Source: JAVBKP01 sp031553975 (lineage in GTDB: Bacteria; Bacillota; Clostridia; Peptostreptococcales; Anaerovoracaceae). From it: a stretch of DNA of 10,897 nucleotides. A program made the translations under genes and the position numbers. Of the stretch, positions 1-6,021 are shown piece after piece (position 1 is the stretch's first letter; every line of letters starts with the position of its first letter). The notes under the pieces were generated by a model. The model was given only the letters and a program-made list of their open reading frames with translations. It was not told the DNA's origin and ran no database searches. The stretch is from assembly GCA_031553975.1 (NCBI GenBank), contig JAVBKP010000065.1, positions 1 through 10,897 on the forward strand. Reading direction: 5' to 3'.

Positions 1-962
1 GCCGTAAGGAACATGGTTTCCATACGGCTAATCATGCCACTAGGTGAATTGGCATGTCCCGTGGATAGTGATCCGTCATGCCCCGTATTCATGGCCTGAA
101 TCATATCCAAAACTTCCCCTCCGCGAACTTCTCCTACTATAATCCTATCTGGACGCATTCTAAGGGATGATTTTATAAGACTTCTCATTGAAACTTCGCC
201 TTTTCCCTGTGCATTGGCACTCTTGGATTCTAGCCGCACAATGTTAGATACACCTTTTATTTGTAACTCTGCTGAATCTTCTATGACAATTACTCTTTCG
301 TCCTTCGGAATATATTCAGACAGCACATTTAAAAAAGTCGTCTTCCCTGAGCTGGTTCCTCCAGAAATGAAAATGTTGTAACCTGCTTTTACTAATATTT
401 TTAGAAATTCTGCTACTTCTCGAGTTATTGACTGCATGGTTATCAAGTCTTCCATCTCGATTTGGGTTTTGGGGAATTTTCTTATGGTAAGGATTGGGCC
501 GTTTAATGCCACATTCTTGTATACAGCATTTACCCTTGAACCATCCTCTAACCTAGCATCCACAATTGGATTTAGCTCGTTTATCTCCCTATGGATTTTA
601 GACACCACCCGCCTTATGATTTCCTCTAGGTGTTCCACGCCATCAAAAACAACATCCGCTTTTTCTATTTTCCCCTTTCGCTCAACAAAGACATGCTCTA
701 TTCCATTTACCATAATTTCATTTATATCTGCGTCGTTAGCCAATGGCTCTAGTACATCTAGCTCTTTTCGCATTGCATTAAAAATAACATCTATTATCTG
801 CCTTTTGTGGGCATGGGGTTTGTCTTTGGTCCTCTCATCATATAAAACAATATTTTCGATTCGCCCCAAAACTTCATCGTCACTTTCCATCTCTGTCAAC
901 TGTCCCATCTCTTGCCGCAACTCTTTGATCAGAATTTTGATCATATCTTTATTCTCACTCAT
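1..962 (-). CDS. cpaF: CpaF/TadA-family secretion ATPase, partial (C-terminus beyond window edge)
   Basis: This is the motor ATPase of a Tad/Flp-type (type IVc) pilus or related type II/IV secretion system; the family forms cytoplasmic hexamers that power pilin assembly. My translation gives 320 complete residues, and the frame is still open at position 1. Visible motifs are Walker A GGTSSGKTT (about 201-209), the Asp box VIEDSAEL (226-233), Walker B DRIIVGEVRGGE (272-283) and the His box GHDGSLSTGHANS (294-306). The N-terminal all-helical and ANDADINEIMVNG region (about 75-87) is typical of CpaF. Family members are usually 400-500 residues, so roughly the last quarter is missing. The ATG at 962-960 has a GAGGAG ribosome site 7 nt upstream, inside the end of the preceding gene, and the two genes overlap by 8 nt. 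This implies an operon with translational coupling. The family call is secure; the pilus type is inferred. Confidence 0.93.
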   Translation of the reverse strand, partial: MSENKDMIKILIKELRQEMGQLTEMESDDEVLGRIENIVLYDERTKDKPHAHKRQIIDVIFNAMRKELDVLEPLANDADINEIMVNGIEHVFVERKGKIEKADVVFDGVEHLEEIIRRVVSKIHREINELNPIVDARLEDGSRVNAVYKNVALNGPILTIRKFPKTQIEMEDLITMQSITREVAEFLKILVKAGYNIFISGGTSSGKTTFLNVLSEYIPKDERVIVIEDSAELQIKGVSNIVRLESKSANAQGKGEVSMRSLIKSSLRMRPDRIIVGEVRGGEVLDMIQAMNTGHDGSLSTGHANSPSGMISRMETMFLT

Positions 963-1995
963 GGTCCATCTCCTCGTCTATGATTTTTTCCAATGCGTAT
1001 TTTACTTCTGCCATAAAGCAGCCGTCGTCTCTAACTTCCGTGTGCTGTCCTACATGTATAAATGATTTATGATCTGACCGATTGGTTATATCCATTTGCC
1101 TCCCCATTCTTAAAATATTTTTCTGAGAATTCATTCTCCGAATAAAAGCTTCTTTTTTGTAAAAACTCTTTGGTTTTTCATCAGTGACTGTACAAATAAC
1201 CTTTGAAAAATTAAGGACACTATCCGTTGCCTCACATAATCCTCCGCTGATATCTACTACAATATAGTCATACACACCATCTTCTAAAATTCCCCTTATG
1301 ACCACCGCCATTTCATCTCCAGACAGTTCCTTAAACTGGTTCACTGCACTATTGGTATTAAAGTGCCTTACTCCATCCCCATCAACATACGTGAATCCCT
1401 TTGTTCCATCGTGTAAGTGTTCATCTTTTTTCTGAAGCACTCTATAAATATAATCTGAGAGTGATCTGCCATTTTCAATATTTTCACACCCAGTGTATAC
1501 ATTAGATGAATTGTCATCCTCCATGTTCAAATATAAAACTTGGTAGCCTTGTCTCGCCATTAATCTTGCGATCGCAAGGGATATAACTGTGTTTCCCACC
1601 CCTCCTGAGGTTCCTACAAATGATACAGCTTCTGTTCTCTTTGTCACCATCCTAGTTGGATACGATAACTTATTTTCCATTACCTGCACTAGATATATGA
1701 GTTCGTCTGCTATGGCTTGGGCTGCCATATATTTAAAAATTGTTGGTTTTGCTACAATACTTTCGCTTTTTAGATCCTCCGCCTCCTGCTCAACAGGGTA
1801 ATCGCTCATAAAAATATGTTTTATCTCCGTGTGCTTATCTGTCAAAAGTACCTTACCCTGGGAGTCAGCCCCTATCTCAACTTTACTATCTAGAATTCTT
1901 ACATTGGCCCCCATTCCCTGCCCTGCTAGGAATATAGATAAAGCCCTTTCGTACTGCTTGTCCTTTAACTCAAGTAAAATCTCTAATTTTTCCAT
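955..1995 (-). CDS. CpaE/TadZ-like P-loop (MinD/ParA superfamily) pilus-assembly protein
   Basis: This 346-residue protein has a variable N-terminal part (1-120) and a MinD/ParA-like P-loop domain. In TadZ/CpaE proteins this domain localises the pilus machinery rather than acting as a strong ATPase. The deviant Walker A region reads FVGTSGGVGNTVIS (about 127-139): the glycines are kept, but both lysines of the KGGxGKT signature are absent, with Asn at position 135. The later hydrophobic strand DYIVVDISGG (about 243-252) matches Walker B, with D248. Degenerate Walker A sequences are known in TadZ/CpaE, so this fits the family. The N-terminal part shows no clear receiver-domain signature. The ATG at 1995 is preceded by AAAGGGG at a rather long 13-nt spacing and by a good promoter. 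The gene overlaps cpaF by 8 nt. CpaE identity rests on the fold and the cpaF neighbour. Confidence 0.8.
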   Translation of the reverse strand: MEKLEILLELKDKQYERALSIFLAGQGMGANVRILDSKVEIGADSQGKVLLTDKHTEIKHIFMSDYPVEQEAEDLKSESIVAKPTIFKYMAAQAIADELIYLVQVMENKLSYPTRMVTKRTEAVSFVGTSGGVGNTVISLAIARLMARQGYQVLYLNMEDDNSSNVYTGCENIENGRSLSDYIYRVLQKKDEHLHDGTKGFTYVDGDGVRHFNTNSAVNQFKELSGDEMAVVIRGILEDGVYDYIVVDISGGLCEATDSVLNFSKVICTVTDEKPKSFYKKEAFIRRMNSQKNILRMGRQMDITNRSDHKSFIHVGQHTEVRDDGCFMAEVKYALEKIIDEEMDHE

Positions 1996-2028
1996 TTTTG
2001 TATCTTAACCCCTTTCTATCTATGGGTC

Positions 2029-2057
2029 ATTTTACACTAAATGGATAAATTTGTAAA
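2029..2057 (-). promoter_or_regulatory. Sigma-A-type promoter for the cpaE-cpaF operon
   Basis: On the minus strand a -35 box TTTACA (2057-2052) and a -10 box TAAAAT (2034-2029) are separated by exactly 17 nt. Transcription would begin near 2022, leaving a leader of about 27 nt that contains the AAAGGGG ribosome site before the ATG at 1995. Both boxes are one mismatch from consensus. Confidence 0.65.
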
Positions 2058-2100
2058 GTACTTTTTAAAATATTTTTTCTCTGCCTTTGGGTCTGCATTT

Positions 2101-2224
2101 GGGGACGGTTCTAAATGATATTTTTTCTGCAAGTTGGGACGGTTCTAATTAGATGACCATTTGGTCATCTAATTAGAACCGTCCCCAAAGTAATGTGCAA
2201 TGAAGTTAGAACCGTCCCAACCCC
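2101..2224. repeat. Nested inverted-repeat element with four TTAGAACCGTCCC boxes
   Basis: Four exact copies of the 13-mer lie here. Two read GGGACGGTTCTAA (2102-2114 and 2136-2148) and two read the complement TTAGAACCGTCCC (2173-2185 and 2206-2218). The inner pair belongs to a perfect 24-bp inverted repeat (2136-2159 with 2162-2185) around a 2-nt centre. Its core contains TGACCA TT TGGTCA, the same core seen in the tepA and 4121 elements. The outer pair could pair as a 13-bp arm, with unpaired stretches of about 20 nt between the outer and inner arms. The element fills most of the gap between the divergent cpaE promoter and ymxH. No clear promoter for ymxH was found in the remaining 2225-2280 stretch. 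Confidence 0.93.
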
Positions 2225-2280
2225 AAACATATTTACCTGTTTAAAAGCATATTATGTGTAGGGAATAAATGGAGGGCACT

Positions 2281-2526
2281 ATGAGATTAGCAGACTTAGG
2301 CGAAAAAGAAATCATCAATTTAACAGACGGAGGGCGCTTTGGGCAGCTTTCCGATGCAGAACTTTTATTTGATGAAAACACAGGAAAAATTAAGGCAATT
2401 ATCGTTGAAGATTTTAGAGAGAGTAAAGGTTTTTTTGGATTTGGCGGCGAAGCAGAATACATACAGCTCGCTTGGAGTGGTATAAAAAAAATAGGCGCTG
2501 ATGTTATTATTTTTGAATCAAATTAG
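2281..2526 (+). CDS. ymxH: YlmC/YmxH-family PRC-barrel sporulation protein
   Basis: This 81-residue PRC-barrel-like protein of the YlmC/YmxH family is annotated as sporulation-associated in spore-forming Firmicutes; its molecular role is unknown. The start MRLADLGEKEIINL matches the usual family start (MRLSELxGKEIV...), and the end IQLAWSGIKKIGADVIIFE matches the conserved W-xx-I-x-KIG-x-DVI ending. I therefore chose the ATG at 2281 over the in-frame ATG at 2269. The sequence GGAGGG at 2271-2276 lies 4 nt upstream, a usable ribosome site, although the upstream ATG also has an AGGG 5 nt before it. Neighbours agree with the family: tepA follows on the same strand, and an mlpA-like M16 peptidase lies a few kilobases away, as in the B. 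subtilis mlpA-ymxH...tepA region. A perfect 60-bp palindrome starts 2 nt after the stop codon. Confidence 0.87.
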   Translation: MRLADLGEKEIINLTDGGRFGQLSDAELLFDENTGKIKAIIVEDFRESKGFFGFGGEAEYIQLAWSGIKKIGADVIIFESN

Positions 2527-2528
2527 CG

Positions 2529-2588
2529 ATTTGGGACGGTTCTAATTGAGCGATATTGCAATATCGCTCAATTAGAACCGTCCCAAAT
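2529..2588. repeat. Perfect 60-bp palindrome carrying two inverted TTAGAACCGTCCC boxes
   Basis: The 60 bp are perfectly self-complementary with no spacer; the centre lies between 2558 and 2559. The outer part of each arm holds the 13-mer (GGGACGGTTCTAA at 2533-2545 and TTAGAACCGTCCC at 2572-2584). The core GAGCGATATTG/CAATATCGCTC differs from the TGACCA core of the other copies. The element starts 2 nt after the ymxH stop and ends about 60 nt before the tepA ATG. In RNA it would form a stem of nearly 30 bp. There is no T-tract, so it is not a standard terminator, but it could stabilise or separate the ymxH and tepA messages. Confidence 0.95.
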
Positions 2589-2647
2589 GTATATTTTCAA
2601 AATTTCTTGATATGCTAACTAAATAGTAAATAAACAGGAGGCATATA

Positions 2648-3496
2648 ATGAATTTTGATGATAAAAAAGAAAAGGATCTACCTACAAAGTCTCAAGAAGC
2701 TCTACAAACCCCAGAGGACAAGCCTACTGGCGACGCTCCACAAGACAACATAGATAATTTTGGTGCCATTGGCGACGCTTTTAATTTTAACAGCCCTATT
2801 CAGTATTTAAATATAATTGGTAGTATTGAAGGGCATAATGTACTGCCCCCGCAAAATAAAGCCACAAAGTACGAACATGTCATCCCACAATTGGTAGCGG
2901 TGGAGGAAAATCCAAATATAAAAGGTCTTTTGGTCATATTAAATACAATGGGTGGTGATGTGGAAGCTGGACTTGCCATATCCGAGCTGATTTCTTCCAT
3001 TTCAAAACCTACCGTATCTTTAGTTTTAGGCGGCGGTCACAGCATTGGAATTCCTCTGGCTACTTCTACTAAGTATTCATTTATCGCCGAAACTGCCACC
3101 ATGACTCTACATCCTATCCGTATGAACGGCCTAGTGATTGGTGCAGAGCAGACATATAATTATTTCCGCAAAATGCAAGAGCGCATAATAGAATTTATTG
3201 TTCGCACCTCAAAATCTGGTAAGGATACTATAGTAAACCTGATGAACAAAAGTGATGATATTGCAGGAGACATCGGAACTATTTTAATCGGCAAAGAAGC
3301 AGTTGATATCGGACTTATTGACCAAGTAGGTGGTTTAGAAGCAGCCCTTTCAAAACTCAAATCAATGATAGAAGAAAATGAACCCCCTCATTTAGAACCG
3401 TCCCCACAAGATGACCATTTGGTCAAAGGTAGTTTAGAACCGTCCCCAACCACCAGTCAAGTTACCAAAAAGGCAACTAAAAAGAGTACAAAATAG
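2648..3496 (+). CDS. tepA: TepA/YmfB-type ClpP-family serine protease with repeat-derived C-terminal tail
   Basis: This 282-residue ClpP-fold protein is closest in my memory to B. subtilis TepA (YmfB), once called translocation-enhancing protein. It is a ClpP relative that is not known to work with a Clp ATPase. Recognisable blocks are IGSIEGHNVLPPQNKATKYE (58-77), LNTMGGDVEAGLAI (98-111), the nucleophile region LGGGHSIGIP (127-136, Ser132) and the His region TLHPIRMNG (153-161, His155). The acidic member of the triad is probably in SDDIAGDIG (202-210) but cannot be assigned by eye. Residues 1-45 are a polar extension. The core ends near 244; residues 247-268 are encoded by a 64-bp repeat element and contain LEPSP twice, followed by a lysine-rich end. 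AGGAGG at 2636-2641 lies 6 nt before the ATG. A bidirectional terminator follows the stop. Confidence 0.88.
   Translation: MNFDDKKEKDLPTKSQEALQTPEDKPTGDAPQDNIDNFGAIGDAFNFNSPIQYLNIIGSIEGHNVLPPQNKATKYEHVIPQLVAVEENPNIKGLLVILNTMGGDVEAGLAISELISSISKPTVSLVLGGGHSIGIPLATSTKYSFIAETATMTLHPIRMNGLVIGAEQTYNYFRKMQERIIEFIVRTSKSGKDTIVNLMNKSDDIAGDIGTILIGKEAVDIGLIDQVGGLEAALSKLKSMIEENEPPHLEPSPQDDHLVKGSLEPSPTTSQVTKKATKKSTK
3387..3450. repeat. Compact 64-bp repeat element inside the tepA coding sequence
   Basis: Two direct copies of TTAGAACCGTCCC (3392-3404 and 3434-3446) lie exactly 42 bp apart around TGACCA-TT-TGGTCA (3412-3425). The element matches 4121-4184 at 61 of 64 positions, including the CTCA and CAAC flanks. 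It is translated in the tepA frame as residues 247-268, giving LEPSPQDDHLVKGSLEPSP with no stop codon. Confidence 0.95.
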
Positions 3497-3500
3497 AAGA

Positions 3501-3542
3501 AAAAGAGAGGCGACCATTATGAATTGGCTGTCTCTCTTTTTT
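3501..3542 (+). terminator. Bidirectional Rho-independent terminator after tepA
   Basis: Arms 3501-3515 and 3526-3540 pair over 15 positions, with nine continuous AT/GC pairs at the base, then G-T wobbles and one mismatch, around a 10-nt loop. A T-run (3537-3542) completes a plus-strand terminator 4 nt after the tepA stop. On the minus strand the same hairpin is followed by CTCTCTTTTTCTTC, so it can also serve the convergent remnant operon. Confidence 0.85.
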
Positions 3543-3559
3543 ATAGTAAATTTGATTTC

Positions 3560-3872
3560 TCACTTATTTTTATTATGCCAAACAAGCGCAAGAATCATCA
3601 TGGCAATCGCAGTGATAGATGCGGTTACAATATCTTTAGTCAACCCAAACGACCCTGCAAAAGAGTTTATTAAGGTGTGAAGAAAGATACATAGCCAAGG
3701 GCGAATGAAAGGCATGTACAATGACGCATATAAGTTTACTCCGTCCATGACGGCAGAAGCCCCAAAGGAAACCGTTAAAAATCCAACAACCATAAGATAA
3801 TTAAAAGGTAAATATCAGATATCTTGAAATAAGTTTCCCACTTAGATTTTTTTCTTCAATTTTTGTAATCAT
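3560..3872 (-). pseudogene. Broken small membrane protein, probably a CPBP-family remnant
   Basis: Two pieces in different frames look like the two ends of one membrane protein. The first begins at the ATG 3872-3870 (MITKIEEKNLSGKLISRYL...), has GGAGG 10 nt upstream, and stops in TAA after 23 residues. The second is an open 77-residue stretch (3793 to 3560) in the next frame that has no ribosome site of its own. It is strongly hydrophobic, with LCIFLHTLINSFAG and a final TASITAIAMMILALVW helix. The FLHTLINSF block resembles the last conserved HxxxN motif of CPBP intramembrane proteases, and the family's central EExxR motif is absent. I infer an internal deletion plus a frame change. The start codon overlaps the stop of the TetR remnant (TAATG), showing that the two were an operon. 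The CPBP assignment is tentative; another small transporter is possible. Confidence 0.5.
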
Positions 3873-4012
3873 TATTTATATACCTCCATCTTTAATGATT
3901 CGCTCATAAATCTAAATGACCCATTGGGGTAGCTACAATGAAATAATCCCTCATTTTGTCCTTGCGCAATAATATCTTCAAAAAACGGTGCAATAATTTC
4001 GAGTTTTTTCAT
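3872..4012 (-). pseudogene. TetR-family regulator remnant (C-terminal fragment joined to start codon)
   Basis: This 46-residue open frame, not long enough to stand out by size, starts at ATG 4012-4010 with AAAGAGGGG 4 nt upstream. It reads MKKLEIIAPFFEDIIAQGQN and then EGLFHCSYPNG. The pattern P-hh-xxIIxQGxxEGhFxxxYP is typical of the ligand-binding C-terminal part of TetR regulators, where h is hydrophobic. The HTH domain, about 45-50 N-terminal residues in an intact regulator, is completely missing, so the start codon appears joined to the late part of the gene by deletion. It could not bind DNA as it stands. It sits directly behind a consensus promoter and a TetR-like operator, as self-regulated tetR genes do. 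Its stop overlaps the start of the broken membrane protein. The family call is a pattern match from memory. Confidence 0.55.
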
Positions 4013-4027
4013 AATACCCCTCTTTCT

Positions 4028-4086
4028 TACCTACCGACCGCCTGTTTGTATGTTCATTATATTAACCAACTCAATATAATTGTCAA
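4028..4086 (-). promoter_or_regulatory. Promoter and TetR-like operator of the decayed operon
   Basis: On the minus strand a perfect -35 TTGACA (4086-4081) is followed by TATAAT (4061-4056) at a 19-nt spacing, or by the overlapping TAATAT (4064-4059) at 16 nt. Just downstream, 4050-4028 reads ACAAACAGGCGGTCGGTAGG, an imperfect palindrome containing the CGGTCGGT half-site seen at many TetR operators. Promoter, operator and ribosome site survive although the genes behind them are broken. Confidence 0.55.
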
Positions 4087-4120
4087 CCAAAATTTTCAAA
4101 AAATAAAATTAAAAGTTTTG

Positions 4121-4184
4121 CTCATTTAGAACCGTCCCCACATGATGACCATTTGGTCAAAAGTAATTTAGAACCGTCCCCAAC
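4121..4184. repeat. Compact 64-bp repeat element, intergenic copy
   Basis: Two direct TTAGAACCGTCCC boxes (4126-4138 and 4168-4180), 42 bp apart, surround TGACCA-TT-TGGTCA (4146-4159). It differs from the copy inside tepA at only 3 of 64 positions and has the same orientation, 734 bp downstream. It lies between the dut terminator and the promoter of the TetR remnant. Confidence 0.95.
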
Positions 4185-4195
4185 TGCGTGGCATT

Positions 4196-4226
4196 AAAAA
4201 AAGTAAGTCGAACTTGACTTACTTTT
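4196..4226 (-). terminator. Rho-independent terminator of the M16-dut operon
   Basis: A perfect 11-bp stem (4199-4209 with 4216-4226) closes a GAACTT loop and, read on the minus strand, runs into seven T residues (complement of 4202-4196). The stem begins 2 nt after the dut stop codon. Confidence 0.93.
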
Positions 4227-4228
4227 CT

Positions 4229-4660
4229 CTATCTCCCCGTATGTCCAAAGCCTTGGGTGCCTCGGTCAGAATCTGAAAGTTCTGATACTTGCTCCCATTG
4301 GATGGTCTCATATTTTGCAACGATTAACTGGGCTATCCGGTCTCCATCTTTTATGACAAAATCCTCTTTGCCCCAGTTAATCAGACTTACTTTTATCTCT
4401 CCGCGATAATCGCTATCTATGGTGCCAATTCCATTTGGTAGCCCTACACCATTTTTAAATCCAATGCCGCTACGACCTCTGACTTGGGCTTCATACCCCA
4501 ATGGCAATTCAATAAAAATCCCTGTGGGCACTAGCTCCCTATCTCCTGGTTTCATGGTGATCGTCTCATCTATACAAGCCATGAGATCCATACCCGATGC
4601 CCCCGGTGTGGCATAGGTTGGTAGTTGGTCTTTTTTAGATATGATTTTTACTTTTATCAT
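4229..4660 (-). CDS. dut: dUTP diphosphatase (dUTPase)
   Basis: Trimeric dUTPase hydrolyses dUTP to dUMP and pyrophosphate, keeping uracil out of DNA and supplying the dTMP precursor. The 143-residue protein has all five family motifs in order: ASGMDL (21-26), GRSG (62-65), GTIDSDYRGE (79-88, with catalytic-type Asp82 and Tyr85), GDRIAQ (106-111) and RGTQGFGHTG (133-142, with the base-stacking Phe138). The length is normal for the family. The ATG follows directly after the TAG stop of the M16 peptidase gene (TAGATG, zero spacing). The likely ribosome site GTGGAG lies 12 nt upstream inside that gene, so translation is probably coupled. A strong terminator follows, making dut the last gene of this transcript. 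Confidence 0.96.
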   Translation of the reverse strand: MIKVKIISKKDQLPTYATPGASGMDLMACIDETITMKPGDRELVPTGIFIELPLGYEAQVRGRSGIGFKNGVGLPNGIGTIDSDYRGEIKVSLINWGKEDFVIKDGDRIAQLIVAKYETIQWEQVSELSDSDRGTQGFGHTGR

Positions 4661-5899
4661 CTAGATATTTAACTCCACTTTTTCTTTTGACAACAACGCC
4701 CCCGAATATTTTGACATATCTGTGAATTTTTCAATCATTATATCAATTTTTTCCATGTTTACGGCATCTATTTTTGCGATGACTTCTTCTTGCGAGAAGG
4801 TTCTTCCTCTTAGCAGTTGGCTTCTTCCTAAAGAGAACATTCTGCTGCTCACATTTTCCATACCAAAGATGTGGTTACTCTTTAACTGCTCTTTAGAGGA
4901 AGACAATTCATCTATCGTGATACCCTTTGCCTTTAGCAACCCAAACTCTTTCTTCACGCAGTCCACTACATCGTTGATTTTGCTTGGATTGACTCCTGCA
5001 TATACGGCAAACACACCATCATTCACATAGGATGTAGCGTATGAGTACACAGAATATGCCATGGCGTGGTCTTCACGAATGGACTGGAATAGTCTAGAAC
5101 TCATACTACCGCCTACTACTGTATTCAGCGTCGCCAAAGTATGATAATACTCATCTTCTAACTTTACACCCTTCGTAGCCAAACAGACATGGGCCTGCTC
5201 TATATCTTTTTTCTTAAATAACTGACTAGGCACGTAAATATCTGAGTACTTAGCCTTTTGTTGACTTTTCTCTCTGAGTTTTTTGAACTTGCTCTCGCAA
5301 ATATTCACAAGTTGGGCCTCGTCAAAATTACCTGCCACTGATATTACCACATTGTCCATGCAATAATTCTCATCTATATAGTCCAAAATCATCTTTCTAC
5401 TGATACCGCTTAGGGTTTCCTTGGTTCCTAGTATGGGCGTACACAATGGGGTGTCCTTAAACACAGTATTGTAAACCACGTCGTGGATGTCATCCTCTGG
5501 TGAGTCCTCATGCATGCTGATTTCTTCATAGATAACCGATTTTTCCTTTTCCATCTCCTCTTCATCAAATGTTGAGTTGAAGAAAATGTCAAATAGCACG
5601 TCACTTGCTTCTTCTAGGTGTGAGTCTAACGCTCTAACATAATAGCAAGTATACTCTTTCCCCGTAAAGGCATTGATTTGTCCCCCGATTTTATCAATGT
5701 CCTCTGCAATGGCCTTGGTGCTACGTTTCTCTGTGCCTTTAAAAATCATATGCTCAATAAAGTGTGAAATGCCCAGCAAGTTCTCCGTCTCGTTGACAGA
5801 ACCTACCTTGGCCCACATACCTACAGCAACAGACTTAATAAATGGAATCTGCTCCATGACAAGTGTAGCTCCGCAGTTTAGTTTTTTAGTTACAATCAT
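4661..5899 (-). CDS. M16-family zinc peptidase (MlpA/YmxG-like)
   Basis: This 412-residue insulinase/mitochondrial-processing-peptidase-like zinc protease is similar in layout to B. subtilis MlpA (YmxG). The inverted zinc motif HFIEH is at 46-50, with a further glutamate ligand expected in VIYEEI (125/126). The C-terminal half carries GGSMSSRLFQSIREDHAMAYSV, the usual M16 substrate-groove block with R and Y. Both halves of the two-domain M16 fold are present, so the protein looks complete and active. The start MIVTKKLNCGATLVMEQIP aligns with typical family starts. The best ribosome-site candidate is a GGGGGG run (5915-5910) 10 nt before the ATG, which is weak. The gene runs into dut with no gap. 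In B. subtilis the homologue lies beside ymxH; here ymxH is a few kilobases away on the other strand. The physiological substrate is unknown. Confidence 0.92.
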   Translation of the reverse strand: MIVTKKLNCGATLVMEQIPFIKSVAVGMWAKVGSVNETENLLGISHFIEHMIFKGTEKRSTKAIAEDIDKIGGQINAFTGKEYTCYYVRALDSHLEEASDVLFDIFFNSTFDEEEMEKEKSVIYEEISMHEDSPEDDIHDVVYNTVFKDTPLCTPILGTKETLSGISRKMILDYIDENYCMDNVVISVAGNFDEAQLVNICESKFKKLREKSQQKAKYSDIYVPSQLFKKKDIEQAHVCLATKGVKLEDEYYHTLATLNTVVGGSMSSRLFQSIREDHAMAYSVYSYATSYVNDGVFAVYAGVNPSKINDVVDCVKKEFGLLKAKGITIDELSSSKEQLKSNHIFGMENVSSRMFSLGRSQLLRGRTFSQEEVIAKIDAVNMEKIDIMIEKFTDMSKYSGALLSKEKVELNI

Positions 5900-5924
5900 C
5901 CCTTATTTTCCCCCCATATTTATT

Positions 5925-5962
5925 CCCCAACAGAAGCCAAATGCGTTAGCGTTATGTTGGGG
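5925..5962. other. Unexplained hairpin upstream of the M16 gene with tandem GCGTTA
   Basis: CCCCAACA (5925-5932) and TGTTGGGG (5955-5962) form a perfect 8-bp stem around a 22-nt loop that contains GCGTTA twice in tandem (5943-5954). On the minus strand it lies 25 nt before the M16 start codon. The self-complementary GGGGCCCC at its edge overlaps one arm. No T-run follows, so it is not a normal terminator; a leader structure or protein site is possible. Confidence 0.45.
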
Positions 5963-5976
5963 GCCCCATAAAATAT

Positions 5977-6006
5977 CGAAAATGTGGGCATAACCCACCT
6001 TATTCG
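5977..6006 (-). terminator. Probable typA terminator hairpin (imperfect)
   Basis: On the minus strand, starting 15 nt after the typA stop, GTGGG-TTATG-CCCAC forms the top of a stem. It continues below with four A-T pairs and two G-C pairs after allowing one G-A mismatch and one bulged T. The following ATATTTTATG is a poor T-tract, so termination may be weak and some transcripts may read through into the M16 gene, which has no obvious promoter of its own. Confidence 0.45.
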
Positions 6007-6021
6007 ATTGTTCTTTGTGAT

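Noticed and set aside
436..1065. 209-residue plus-strand open frame
   Set aside because: It is antisense to cpaF and cpaE, which have clear family motifs; its composition is that of a shadow frame and no ribosome site supports it.
2101..2224. Element as an ordinary Rho-independent terminator
   Set aside because: The hairpins are not followed by a T-tract on either strand, and the same boxes recur inside coding sequences.
2269..2280. Upstream ATG for ymxH
   Set aside because: It would add MEGT before the conserved MRL start and would overlap the GGAGGG ribosome site; it cannot be fully excluded because AGGG precedes it.
2607..2635. Possible tepA promoter with TTGATA
   Set aside because: At 17-nt spacing the -10 would be ATAAAC and would abut the ribosome site; nothing else nearby fits.
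3387..3450. Regular 42-bp repeat spacing considered as a minimal CRISPR array
   Set aside because: Only two boxes per site, 13-17 bp long, with the same spacer at different sites and a palindrome inside the spacer; no cas genes.
5959..5967. GGGGCCCC palindrome as a separate terminator
   Set aside because: There is no loop between the halves and no T-run; it is treated as part of the M16 leader structure.
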